Shown here piece after piece: positions 14,801-25,870 of a DNA stretch of 64,000 nucleotides. Each line of letters starts with the position of its first letter. The first letter of the stretch is position 1. Under the pieces are notes generated by a model. The model did not search any database. It saw only the letters and a list, made by a program, of their open reading frames with translations, and had not been told where the DNA came from. A program made the position numbers and the translations under genes. This DNA comes from Antedon bifida (lineage: Eukaryota; Echinodermata; Crinoidea; Comatulida; Antedonidae), in NCBI GenBank assembly GCA_963402885.1, contig OY727094.1, positions 23,190,501 through 23,254,500 of the forward strand, read 5' to 3'.

Positions 14801-17800
14801 GTAAATCCCTAAAATGGGTAGGTCGGTAGGAAAAGTTTTTTTTTCCCTTTCCAGACCAAAAATGTGAAAAACAATTTACACAAATGATACAAAAAGACCA
14901 TATTTAAAAACACTAAATAATAATAAATATTGTTTCAACAAAAGTTAAAAAAAATGTTTATTAAATAAACATAGGCATAGCTTTTTGAGACATAGGTCTG
15001 GGGCTGCTAGAAGTAGGCTTAGCTAAACCATTTTTAAATCCAAAAACAATCAAGATCGAAATAAACTATTTCCGTGTTATATGCTACATTATTCAATAAT
15101 AATTTACTTATTATTTCAGATAAAATATATTGAGTTTTTAGGCCTATATTGTATTATCCATACGTAATACACTGGCATATATAAAACAACATAACATTAA
15201 ATTGTAGGCCTAGGCCATGAGCCATATTTCGCCGATTCTTATTGCAGGGAAATTCCCCACCAGATCTAGGAGTAGGCCTAAGCTAGAGGCCCAGTATGCA
15301 TGCCAGAACGGCAAGTGAATTATCGCTAAATAAATAATAAGTTTGAACAAAAGAGCTTACGACAATCTTAGGTAAATTTTTATTAAACGTATAGGCCTAG
15401 GCCTACTTGCTTGGCGAATCTATGCCTTTTAAATCATTTAACAAGTTCGTAATCGGATAGTAGTACTGTACAGTAAAACCAAACAAAACCGCCTCAACAA
15501 CCTCGTGCGATCTTTGCAGATCAACATTGGTATAGTCCATTAATTATGAGTCTAAAAATTTGATAACTATTAAAAACATGTCTTGACCACTGTGTAATCA
15601 AAACGCTTATTTAGTTAAAACTTGGATCCCCCCAAAAATTGATAATCGCGTATTCCGGTTATCATGTGATTGATTCACGGTTGGTTGCATGTGCTACTCC
15701 ACACGTCCGGCGGAGGCCAATTTCACGATTTGGTTTCACAATTGCCGTTTGGCTCACAAAAAAAAAAAAGAAAAAAAAAAAGTCAGATTAGGGTCGGTCG
15801 GGCGTGGCCAACACAATAATTTTTTTTTTGCCTAATGATCAAACTTTATTCATACTACACAATATGGAAAAAATATCTCAGTGGGTGTATTAGGGACAGG
15901 CCGTTTATTAGAAACAATATGGTAGTTTAAATACTTTAGTTGAAATAGTTTTTGGAGGCGAATTACATGGTGCAATGTGTAAAACGTTGTCTCTTGATGA
16001 TGTGGGCTAATCTTTGTGAGTTCAAGTCCTACTGTACTACTATGTAACTTTTATTTATTTTACAGCAGACACGAGTTTCCACACTATATCAAACTCCTCA
16101 ACAATTTTCTGGATTTTATGTCTAATGACCGGGACATGAAAAATACACAAGATTTACAGTCAAAATAACATCGCTCAGTATAAAACAATTACGATCCTCG
16201 GAGCGGTAGTCATGAGATGCAGTTTCAACCAATCACGTTCACATATTTACATAGGCTATAATATATTAATATATAAAAAATAATTATATATTACGTCATT
16301 ATCTATATTATGTAAGTTTACGGTATTTACTTACAGATGTCAAATTCAAAATAAACCAAGTAATGTCAAAATTATTAAAATTTCAGAATTGTTAATGAAT
16401 ATTACCTATAACCATAATTATATTATATTGAAATGCTTATCACTCAGGCTCCTTGATTTATCGGGATGCTTATTTCAATGGGATGCCATTATGGGGCTTA
16501 CAGTACTTCAATGGGATTTTTTATTAATAGGTTTATTCCGTTCAATGAGGATTAATAGTCTACTTTTTACAATGAGATAATATTACTGTTAGTAGGCCTA
16601 TATACTGTACCTATTTCAATGTACTCCAATAAATGGGACACATTGAGTTTAATCAGGCTACATGTATGTCAATAATCATGTTTACATTGTTTTATAAGTT
16701 GTTCACATGCATTTTGGGTTCAGTAGGTTGTTCTCCTTCTTTAACTTATAAGTTGGATGACTACACTATTTAATTAAAGCTTAATAAGATACAGGCTTAT
16801 TATATGACGATACTGTATGTGATAATATAAATTAAGTGAATATTTTAATGTATTATTAGATATTTATTTACAGAATTTTAAGGAGTTCTCTTTGACAATT
16901 AGTGTAAATGTAGAAATAGGAAAATGTCACTGTGTCAAAAGTTTCTAAAAATGCTGTCAATCGATTAAAAATTTACAATGTACAATGTAGAGTTATCTAC
17001 AGTAGCTTTATAGCATTGGTACTATACTATGTTGTATACAGCATACAGTATTTCAATAATTACAACATGAAATTTTAACTTATAGAGTATTGAAATCGGA
17101 ACAACAACATTATAACTAAATACGGTTAAGGTAAAAAACAGAGACAACATAGAATTCAAAGAGAGAGTTTAAACTCTGTAAATTTTAACCTCAAAGGCGT
17201 TCACATTGTTTGCACACAAAGACACATTCCATTTTGTTCCTACTATTACTAACGGAAATCATTTTAACTCTTTAATATTTTTGTCATTAATGCCTATAAG
17301 TATTGTTGTAATTGTAAACAAGCAGACCATGGAAACAATACTATGAGACATGACAATCAATATCAGAGAGAGAAAACCTACAAAACGAGAAAGGAAATTG
17401 TCTTTTGGATACTGCATGTTAAACTAGGCATCAAGTTAAAATCTAGAAAATCTCGTACTGAGGGAGGGTGACAGAGGTGATGCGATAAATACATTATTGT
17501 AAGTAGTCTGTATTAAAAATGTACAGACCTCCCAACTGTCAAAAATGAAAGATCGGGAGGATTTATGAACGAATTTAGAGGGTGCTATAACATGTTGAAA
17601 AAAATACAAAACTATAGAGGGTGCTATTAAAAATATAAACTATTGGTATCTATATTAACATTAACCAGGATGTGGTGAATTTTTTCAGAGCTATAGTATA
17701 TTATACAGATATTGCCTGCTTAGAGGTAAAATATAAGATTTGACATCCCAGAGGGAATGATATTATGTTCGAGGGAATATATATTTCCCGAAGCGCCAGC

Positions 17801-20800
17801 TGAAGAAATATATAATCCTCGCAGCGGTAGTCATGTGATGCAGTTTCAACCAATCACGTTCACGTATTTACATAGGCTATGTAATATAAAGAGTTTCGAC
17901 ATTGGTTAAAGTCACATCATCATACACACTAGAGCAAATTGTGTCAAAATTGACTCCATTAATGCATGTAAAGTATAGGAAGCAACAAAATACATTTTCT
18001 TATACAGTATTTAAAAAATATAATTCGGGATTCGTTGAGCGTATTGTGTGCTGAAGCAGCAATCTTTCCCGCAACATGCGGCGGAGCGGAAGTACACAAA
18101 GCAAATACTGCTGTGTATGGCCTAGCTTACAATTAGCCTAGTTTTGTTGATAATAAAAGGTTGACAAACATCGCTAGGTAGGTACATCATTGTGAAATAA
18201 ATATTTTCCCTTACTAATTTAAGGCTATATGGACTGGATACTGCAATTATATTGAGCACTCATTACAATATGGAAAAAATCTCAGAGGGAGGCGTTTTTT
18301 AGGGACGGGATGTTTATTAGAAACAATAAGGTATTTTTGAAATCTCCATCTAACATGTCTGGTTTAGCATAAAACCCTACTACTAGGCGATACCGGGTGT
18401 AGATTAGTATGACCTGAGAGTTCATTACCAAACAACAGGATTAAGGATACAATTATATAAATTATTTATTAATACAAAACCGCACCCAAAATAAAAGTTT
18501 ATAATACAATGCATGTCACACGGAAGTAGAGATATTAATGAGACGATTGAGTTTTGCTCCATGCCTTCTCATTTGACAATGACTATTTTTCTCTTGTGTC
18601 CTATTAATCTCCACACAGTTTGTTTACCACAACAGCAGATGCAATCATTGATATTTAAAATTTCATCTTCATAAAATGAGCAAAATTCAGTCAAACAATA
18701 TGGTAATGATGGAAGCACTTTTGATTAGTTTTCTGAACACTGTGTTTTTTAAAGGTTTGTTTTCATTGATTTGCTCCTACATGGTGATTATAGAAAGCTA
18801 TCTATTCTGATCACTAAAGGTTATTTCTAAGGTGTATTCATTTACCAACAATTATAAATCATTTAACAGAAGTCTTTGCGAGATGAAAAATAAGTATTTT
18901 ATACTTAATGCTGATACAGTATCATTTTTATTTCCAGACGTTTATATTAGTCTTTCTGATAAATAATAAATTTTGCAAAATCAGACCTTGCTTTCTGATT
19001 TATATTTAAAATCAAAAACATAAAATTGCAAAATCAGTAGCTAGAAAAGGTATTCATTCACCAGTGGAAACATACTTTCCATTATTGTATTTTTGTAGAG
19101 TAATTATACTTTATTACATTGAAAATTGTATTGCTCTGACAATATTACAAATACAGTATAACAAATACAGTATAGCTCACTCTCCCGAAAACTTTCCACA
19201 GGTTACTGTTTGGAAAAAGTGGATAAACAATATTGATTTCTACTTTGCAAGGGAAGCAAGTAATTTTGGGTGGTTTGAATCGGTTTACGAGCACATCAAT
19301 ACATAGATTCCAACTGCCCCGATTTTGGGTCTTTTGAGTAACAAGTTCAAAGTTGGAAAGGTTTTGCATTGTGTTGGCCCATCTCCAAAAGGAATTGATA
19401 GCACTATTGCTCCACTATTCATAATCAAATTATCATTTTCATTATCAACATTTTAATAAGAGTGAGGTTGGTTTCGCATGACAGCTTCAGTACAAGTACA
19501 GTATTTATTTATGCTTGAATTAAAAACACTTTCAAAAATAATATTATTTATTTCTGAGCATGAAACTTCGTATTTTAAGCATCAAAATAAAAAATCGTTG
19601 GTGCCTATGGTATCAGTTTTATTATTTTAGTGTAGTCACCAACTTGCCTTTATTTTTAATATAAATTTATATATTTTTAATTGGTCCTAATAAACAGAAT
19701 AACATACTTTTATACGGTTTATAGTTTTACTTTTTTTGCTATAACTTTTTGCTTCTGCACTTCAAAATAAAGATGTTTGGTCAGGTATACTGTAGTACCA
19801 AAAGTTATGTGACACTGACATTGACTGATCTGCAAAGAATGGGTTCATTTTTATTTTAAACCTTCTTGTAGATGCATAATTTCAGTTCAGTCTTTCAAAA
19901 ATGTGTATAAAATCATTTAGATTATTTACCAAATAATTTGAAATGGTGTTGTCACTGTGCTGCTAAAAAGCATCCTTCTATTATCTAATGCATCAGAAGT
20001 CAACGCAAAAAGGAAAAGTCTAAAGCTCTGTCTACACTATCACACTTTAGGTGACAAAAAAATGTGCCCAAATACAGTATGAACATGATGATGTCATATA
20101 ACTACCATATTTGGGCACATCTCACTTTTTTCTTTTTTTTTGTCAAACTAGTTTGATAGTGTAGACAAAGCTTAGTAAAGAGTTCAATCAAAGTGAATCA
20201 GAAGGACTTTGGCACTGTATAATTGAGAGAGAAGAGAAGTTCAGAGAATACGAGAAAAGTCATATCAGGAACATAACAAGTTGAACATTCAAAATGGAAA
20301 AGAAACATTTGATAGCAACACTACTACTGTACTACTACTACTACATTATCTATTTCAAAAAAGACAAATTCTAAATGTGTTTATCATTACCGTTTCCTTT
20401 CAAATAGGCAAATATGTAGGCAGTATTATTAGAAATAAATATATTGATGTGTTTAAAATGTTTTATCATTTATAAATAAACAGAACTGCAGATGTTCACA
20501 CTAAATAAGGCATGAGATGTCTTTGTTATACACTGGCAAGGAAATAGATGGGAAATGAAAGAAAAGAAACAAACTATTAGTACGCAGTAAATTACAGATT
20601 AATGTCAATTATTATAATGATGATCCTAGTCATACGATGTTGTTTTCAACATTAAATATGTACAGTTAGGTAGGCTCCAATTGATAATTAGCTTGGTTAA
20701 GATATTGGAATTAGCTCTAAAGCCACAGCCAGTACATACTATAGTTAGTGCAAAACATTTTCTGGAAATTTTCGAATACAGTTAAAATTAAATATATTCA

Positions 20801-23265
20801 GAACCATCCACACATTTTGTAGTTCAATGTACAATTAAACTACAAAAATAGGCTTGTTTTTGGAAAGACTAATCCATGGAAGTAAACAGGAAAATAAGAG
20901 AACTTGTTTGCAATGTGGAGTGGAGGGTGCTTGTCTTCCCTGTACCACTAACCACCAGGAACTTTATTTGTTATTATTCAATGTGATGTTTTATTGGAGA
21001 GGCGTTTATTAAAATAAATATGATCCTAATAATTAATACATTATTTAATTTAAATATCTTTTGAAACTAACTTCAGCGACAGAGTGGGCCGTTTTGGCCC
21101 AAGAAAGAAGACATTTTAGACGGCTTGCAACATGGGCAGATATCCCGGTCCTAACAGGACACAAATAGCCTACAGTTACTCCTGCCAGCTTACTCAATAA
21201 AACTCGGCTATCAGGATTTCACTCGATTTTAAACAAAATGTCTTATCATCAAATCTCCCTATGTAATTTTATAATACTATTCCCCACAATATATTTCGAT
21301 GCTTTATGGCGTATATTTAATTTGATCTTTATTAATTTGCGGTCCATTCCTAAAATAAACAAAAAGACAAAAATGGCTATAGGAACTTAGTTGAAACCAG
21401 GTTGTTGCAAGGTGAACTCATTGTGAACCCGGAAATTACTTTGACCGCGGAGAATTGAAATTAAGTTGAAAATCTACCGTTGAAATCACAAATTTTGTTA
21501 AAAAACTCTTTATTTATCTTCTTAAGATAGAAATATGGAACAATATTGTAATAGTGAAAACTAATGTTATCAAATTTACATTTCACGGTACATCTGAGTT
21601 AGATCAGGTAGGTATCCAAGGCAGAGATGTGTACCGAAGTTTTTCCATTGTGCTCGCCTATGTCAGAATTAACCATAATTTATATATAGATGTGTATAGA
21701 GTATCACGGTGTGATGGCACAACGATAGAGGGCGCTGCATGGTTGCTAGCCAACCAAAAAATGCGTTCAGCGCTACTATGTTGATAAACAGTAAAGATCT
21801 GTATTTCTATCAAATTATGTATCTTAGCTTGATTTTTTTTAACTTAAACTATAGTTGAAGAATAAAAAAATAATAAAATGACAAATATTTAATGATCTTT
21901 TGAAATTTTAGTTTGTTTTTATTGAAAATTATTAAGTTTTAAAATGACTACTTCAATAAGCCTATTTCAAACCGTTGGTGATCTTAGAGTCACTCAGGCA
22001 GGCTGAACGCATTTTTGGTTGCGTTAGCAACCACGCAGTGCCACCTACCGTCGTGACGTCAGCACCGTGATACTCTATGTCAGGCATGGCAAAGGCATAA
22101 TTTAATGTATTAAAAAACACATGAATTTATAATTACATCTTATACGGACTGATATTAGTATGTCTCTTCCCTGGTATGTTCTCTATATCAATATCTCAAG
22201 TAAATTTATATACACATCAAGAGATTTTTTTGGTTTATCCAAAAAATCGGGATAAATTGCATTTTAGCGGGAGATGACTGGAAATATCGGGAGACTCCCG
22301 CCATGTCTGGAGAGTTGGAGGTCTGGATTTTGTTTCAACTAGAACATTTACTTAGGTTATATATTCCATGTCCCAAATAACTTAAGCTTATTTATCAAAT
22401 CGTCTTATCAATGTCCTATGTTATTGTTACTTAGCACGCACAATTGAACACAAGAGGGCAGCAGGGCAGCAAGTTTTTTTTTGTTAAAGACCAGGGACTA
22501 TCTACTACATGTTATCATAGTCAATGTTGACAAAGGATATAATATTAACACAATACCCGGATATTTTCAAATAAAGTTCTCCCAAATAAACATCTGCACC
22601 ATAGGATGACAGATACAATCTAACCTGAAGTGCCAACATGTGAGCATGACAGTCTGATCTACATTATTGAACATTCCCTTTTTAGATTGTCATTTAGTGG
22701 GTAAAGGTTAGCTGATGATCTGTCTATGTATTTGCATTTTAAATTTAAATCACTACATTTGACTAATAACTACAAACAGATAATGTTGCATATTTATTAG
22801 GTTATATGCATATCATGCATAAACCTTATTGATTCTGTCAGAATCTTTATCTATTTCTTTCCTTAGCACTATTTTGTCCGTCAATTATCCTGAGATCAAT
22901 TTCATCAAGCTACGTCAATTAGAGTACATTTTTTGTGGCCAGGAATCGATGTGGTTATCTTTTCATGGTGCGCAATAACAAATTATGCGGTCTACGAAAC
23001 AAATTAAATCTAGTTTTTTATTCTAATGGTAATATTAAAAAAAAATCAATGTGGACGGTACCTGTCTATTTTTGCGGAACTTCTTGAAGGCATCTTGCAA
23101 GCTGTTTGTATTTTCTTGATCATTGTTATTTTCCTTGTCACTACCTAAATGAACTGTAAACATCTGTTTGGAGAGTGCCGGTACTGATGCTGTTTCTTTT
23201 TGTTGCTTGGCAAATGACTGAATTGTCTCTTGCAGCGGGAAACTTTGCTCAAATTCTTCAATCAT
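2889..23265 (-). CDS. NlpC/P60-like domain protein, 5' part of gene (3' part not found)
   Basis: Three exons join in frame. Exon 1 (23265-23062, 68 aa) starts MIEEFEQSFP and ends KKFRKNRQ at CAG|gtacc. Exon 2 (3726-3576) runs KEIRETLLQK to YAKRYHPPE, with acceptor ttttacag and donor T|gtatgt. Exon 3 (3108-2889) has acceptor cttgcag and donor G|gttaca. Phases 0, 1 and 2+1 all match. Exon 3 carries PLFLDCCGLTRRILRDL and then MLPGDLVFITGTYFNP, resembling the NlpC/P60 catalytic-cysteine motif (DCxGL) and the downstream PGDLVF strand. The histidine part of the active site should lie in the next exon, which I could not find. The N-terminal 118 residues are charged and coiled-coil-like. ATG 23265 is the first in frame, and an acceptor at 23295 (gatttcag) suggests an upstream non-coding exon. 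Function is unknown: NlpC/P60 folds are cysteine hydrolases or transferases, but some animal members are not peptidoglycan enzymes. Intron 1 is 19.3 kb. Confidence 0.72.
5978..6651. repeat. 48-bp minisatellite, 13 copies
   Basis: Thirteen 48-bp units with few differences lie between two copies of a flank reading TATCTTTGTTGATATA or close to it (near 5981 and 6624). Because 48 is a multiple of three, both strands stay open: 230 codons on minus (a repeat of KKKLHMMLVKPAELDA) and 196 on plus. More degenerate units extend left to about 5790. One site alternates between two states (CATCTG or CATATG) in an order that repeats every seven copies. There is no splice-site or start context for either frame, so I treat it as intronic satellite, not a gene. 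Confidence 0.9.
8600..8800 (-). mobile_element. tRNA-derived SINE
   Basis: Read on the minus strand, the head looks like a degenerate tRNA. The acceptor-stem halves AGAGTTG and CAACTCC still pair in six of seven places. An A-box-like GTAGCCAAGCAGTTAAG and a B-box-like GGGTTCAATTA are present. A non-tRNA body follows (GGATAAGGCGTCGTGG and beyond). The T stem is broken, so this is a SINE head and not a working tRNA gene. Confidence 0.6.
9560..10110. repeat. 39-bp minisatellite, about 14 copies
   Basis: The unit is about 39 bp and contains ATTACATGTAGGTCTATCTA followed by CGGTAATCAGTT. Some copies lack ATGT or differ in the A/T run. Each unit contains GTAG and CTAC six bases apart, allowing a small hairpin. 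It is non-coding and lies in the 19-kb intron. Confidence 0.92.
12131..12177. repeat. Perfect 15-bp inverted repeat
   Basis: TTTAAAGGACAACTT at 12131-12145 is exactly mirrored by AAGTTGTCCTTTAAA at 12163-12177, across a 17-base spacer. It is probably the core of a small foldback element. Confidence 0.8.
13102..13425 (+). mobile_element. tRNA-derived SINE with trinucleotide tail
   Basis: The head has an A-box-like TCGAGTGGTAAGAC and a B-box-like GGTTCAAAGC. The body contains GTGTGCATGTTAAAGGATCC, a core resembling one I recall from invertebrate SINEs. It ends in an (ATT)n-type tail near 13413-13425. The left boundary is approximate. Confidence 0.6.
14009..14595. mobile_element. 587-bp TIR element (non-autonomous DNA transposon)
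   Basis: The ends are a perfect 15-bp inverted pair: CCCTTTTACACCGCT at 14009 and AGCGGTGTAAAAGGG ending at 14595. The interior has no transposase-like frame. Target duplication is not resolved: the flanks are TATA on the left and TTTAA on the right. Confidence 0.7.
14758..15833. mobile_element. About 1.08-kb TIR element with poly-A/T ends
   Basis: The left end is AGGCC, an A run, then TTATTGTGTTAGCCACG. The right end is the near-perfect inverse: CGTGGCCAACACAATAA, a T run, then GCCT. No coding frame was seen between them. It sits directly after the 14009-14595 element, making a transposon cluster. Confidence 0.65.
15858..18335. repeat. Two dispersed repeats, each present twice
   Basis: Block A (around ACAATATGGAAAAAAT and TTTATTAGAAACAATA) is at 15863-15925 and 18267-18330. 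Block B (around GCGGTAGTCATG and GATGCAGTTTCAACCAATCA) is at 16195-16262 and 17813-17880. All are on the same strand, but the order is A-B then B-A. They are probably pieces of one or two transposon families. Between them I see only AT-rich sequence. Confidence 0.55.
20023..20173. mobile_element. 151-bp MITE, family 1 copy a
   Basis: The ends are inverted repeats: AGCTCTGTCTACACTATCA on the left and TGATAGTGTAGACAAAGCT on the right. An internal pair, TGTGCCCAAATA and TATTTGGGCACA, is also inverted. A second copy is at 37951-38085. Confidence 0.8.
21696..22078. mobile_element. About 380-bp MITE with roughly 75-bp terminal inverted repeats
   Basis: GAGTATCACGGTG (from 21699) is mirrored by CACCGTGATACTC (ending 22075). 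Complementarity continues inward to GCGTTCAGC and GCTGAACGC. TA flanks both ends, which fits a Tc1/mariner-type target. There is no transposase. Confidence 0.75.
22240..22470. repeat. Repeat fragments, including one related to the 56-kb element
   Basis: 22375-22470 shares ACTTAAGCTTATTTATCAAA and a downstream GAGGGCAGCA with the element at 56055-56825. 22260-22325 ends in AGAGTTGGAGGTCTGG, roughly the inverse of CAGACCTCCCAACTGTC at 17524, so these may be the two ends of an old element or two solo copies. Confidence 0.45.
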
Positions 23266-23689
23266 GCTTGAACAACTTCTTTACTTTAGAAGATTCTGAA
23301 ATCGTATAATTGTATTTTAAAAGAGTGAATTCAGATTAATTTGTGGTTTTATATAGTGCTTGGTTATATAGTGATTTGTTGCATTTGGGCTGCAAAGTGC
23401 AAATATACATTTTATTCCTGTATGTAATGTAATATAAATAAATAATATAAATGTAACGCAGGGCCCGATAGTCTTGTGTTCGTTATGGTAAAATCAACAT
23501 CTGGTATTCGGTATGGAGCATCGCTGATACGCTTTTGCGGTTGTAATTGGTTGTGGTCAATATTTGTTAGGTAGGGATGAATGTTTATTTAGGCCTAATG
23601 TATATAAAGTAATGTTTGTTTTCAATTTATTTTACAGGTTGCAAGATGTTTGTGAATGTGAGCTCAGTCTAATGCTATTAGAAGTCTAT

Positions 23690-24070
23690 ATAGGCCTACT
23701 AGGGCTAGGCTATATCATATTTCGTTAAATCATGGAGGTATATTACCTCCATGGTTAAATTAACACTTTAAATTGACAGACAGGTCTTGGTAGGTCTTGG
23801 TATTTAGGAGGACCCTGATTGTCTCTGGTTCCGATCGTCTTAAAACTTTGTTGGGCCCGATCGTCAGTGGTCCCGATCGTCTGTTCCCCGGCCTACCCTA
23901 GGCTAGGCCTAGCTAGTAAGCCTTCTTTCTGTAAGACTAAGGCCAAGCCTACTACTACTACTAGGGCTAGGCCTAGCTAGGCTAGGCCGGCCCTAGCCTA
24001 GGCTAGGCTAGGCCTAGGCTAGAGCCTAGCTAGCCCTAGGCTAGGCCCGCTAAGCTAGTTAGTAGGCCTT
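23690..24070. repeat. AGGCCTAG-rich tract upstream of the NlpC/P60-like gene
   Basis: Dense overlapping copies of CTAGGCCTAG, GGCTAGGC and similar words. The tract lies 0.4-0.8 kb upstream of the start codon of the minus-strand gene. A comparable tract is at 46980-47290. Confidence 0.85.
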
Positions 24071-24314
24071 CTAAAATGATCCATCATCCTCACCCTACTC
24101 ATAAAGCCTATAATAATTCTTCTCTACCTTTTTTATCTGCTGTTGAGTTGTGTGTGCATATACGCTCTCTCCAACAACCAAGGAAACTTTTCCAAAACAA
24201 CAACGGCTCTACATATACAACGTGCCAACAATTTTCAAAACAAAGCATTCTATTGGATGAGGGAACGAGCTAATTCCAATAATGTCCAATCAGACGCTTT
24301 ATCTCTTTTTCCCA

Positions 24315-24450
24315 CCCAAGCCACATATCGATACACACACGCGATCGACGACGACGGCGCGGCGAGGAGGAGGAGGAGAGATCCGCCTCTGATAAGTTTT
24401 AAAATCTGTCTGTTGCCCTCTCTATAATTCAGAACGTACGTACGTAGCTT
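24315..24450. promoter_or_regulatory. Short CpG-rich block, possible promoter
   Basis: GCGATCGACGACGACGGCGC is followed by GGAGGA repeats and ACGTACGTACG. It is an isolated CpG-dense block in AT-rich DNA, about 1.1 kb upstream of the minus-strand ATG at 23265. It could hold the first non-coding exon and promoter of that gene. No TATA box or initiator could be assigned. Confidence 0.25.
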
Positions 24451-24810
24451 CTTATTTTGGTTTCAATTGATAATGGGTTCTGTATCTGTAAACACCATTT
24501 CTGGTTTATCGCGTACGTTGGTTGGTTGGGTTTTAAATTACTGTTGTAAGTTTGTGGAGTTTTTAAATAATAAGTTTCTAGTACTTTTTTACACGAACAT
24601 TGGCTTTCTATCCTAAAAAATAGATATATATGACTAGTTGATAACAACACAATTGAAATTTTAAAAAATGGACATACTGTAACAAGGAGGTTATTGTTCT
24701 ACGAATCTTACAGTAGGGGGACAGTAGGCCACACTGATGATATAATCACTTTTATGTTTATTTCATACCATGAAATTAATTTTTTTTAAATTTATTTATT
24801 TCTATATGCC

Positions 24811-25095
24811 TGCATTTTATTTATTTTGATTCATCTTAAGTTATTATTTTATTTATTCTTGTATGCCTAATGTTGTGTATTACACACTACATTTTATTAT
24901 TTTTACATTTATTTTGATTCATTATAAGTTAATAATTTGATTTATTTTTTTATACCTTTAAGTTATATTGTGTATTTCACACAACATGTTATTTTTGCAT
25001 TTATTTTGTTACCCATTTTGTTTCATTTTAAGTTATTATTTGGACGCATCTTTATCAAAAAAAGCTAAGTAAAGTTTCCAATAAATTATTATTAT
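24811..25095. repeat. Degenerate tandem repeat with TTATTATT end
   Basis: Roughly three imperfect copies built around TTTATTTTGATTCAT and AAGTTA, followed by AAGTTTCCAATAAATTATT. The end resembles a retroelement 3' tail. Confidence 0.4.
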
Positions 25096-25119
25096 TAATT
25101 ATTAACATCAGCTATTATT

Positions 25120-25385
25120 TCAGCAACACTACCAATATAACATTTCGAGGAAGACCGAGAACCACCCTACCAATAACTCTGAGCAACGACCTACTCACCC
25201 TTTATATGCAGAACACAAACATCAAGTATCTCGGAGATTGAAAACCAAGAAAGTCAAACAACTTAAACAACTAGCCAATGAAAGATCCGATTGGAAGAAA
25301 CTGGTAAAAAAATAAATAAATGGAAATGTCGGCAGAATTTTCAGCGAAGAGGCAGTAATCATCATCATCATCATCATCATAACAT
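25120..25385 (+). mobile_element. 3' end of a non-LTR retrotransposon (broken)
   Basis: The plus strand encodes FRGRPRTTLPITLSNDLL, then after a frame shift KQLKQLANERSDWKKLVKK and a stop. This looks like the C-terminal tail of LINE reverse transcriptases (GRPR...L followed by a basic W-containing end). An (ATC)n tail follows at 25358-25383. Only about 60 codons remain, with at least one frameshift, so it is a dead, 5'-truncated copy. Confidence 0.55.
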
Positions 25386-25489
25386 CAGCAAAACAGGGAA
25401 TACCAGCGGCAAACTAATACAGTAGGCCTACAGTATATTGTACTTGTTTTACCAGCATTTTACACTTGAAAAATACGCTGAGATTTTTA

Positions 25490-25870
25490 ACGTTTAAAGA
25501 TGTATATGAAAATTGAAGATTAATTAAACAGACTTTGAATAGGTTATTTTGTAGTTTTAAAACTTTGACCCTTGGCTTGTGCTATTTAATTAGTTGTTGT
25601 TTTAAATTTTATTCATTGGACTTGATAATGACCCCATGATGGAGTCGAAACGTCGTTCTTTTTTAAGCGTTATTTTTATATTATGTTATCACTTCCGTAG
25701 AAAAAACAAACAAATAATGTTTTTACTTATAAAATGATAAAATAAATGGTTAAATTCAACTAAAAACCCATTGGTTGGCAACCCAATTTGACTATTGTTT
25801 GCTTCAGATTACAGATATTTATGTATATACTGTAAATGTTTTTTTTGGTCAAAGTGGATAACTATATGAC
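25490..25870. mobile_element. Old TIR-element copy (family 2), minus orientation
   Basis: AAATGGTTAAATTCAACTAA and neighbouring blocks match, in inverse orientation, the element at 46019-46335. The copy is interrupted by a 25560-25670 segment holding a GACCCC/GGAGTC-type mini-hairpin followed by GAAACGTCG. Confidence 0.5.

Larger units (their letters stand above)
3727..23061 (-). other. 19.3-kb intron 1 of the NlpC/P60-like gene
   Basis: This is the interval between the phase-0 donor at 23062 and the phase-0 acceptor at 3726. It is full of repeats: minisatellites at 5978-6651 and 9560-10110, SINEs at 8600-8800 and 13102-13425, and TIR elements near 12131, 14009, 14758, 20023 and 21696. I saw no convincing additional exon in it, but a short one cannot be excluded by eye. 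The stretches between the listed repeats are AT-rich and show nothing I can name. Confidence 0.6.
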
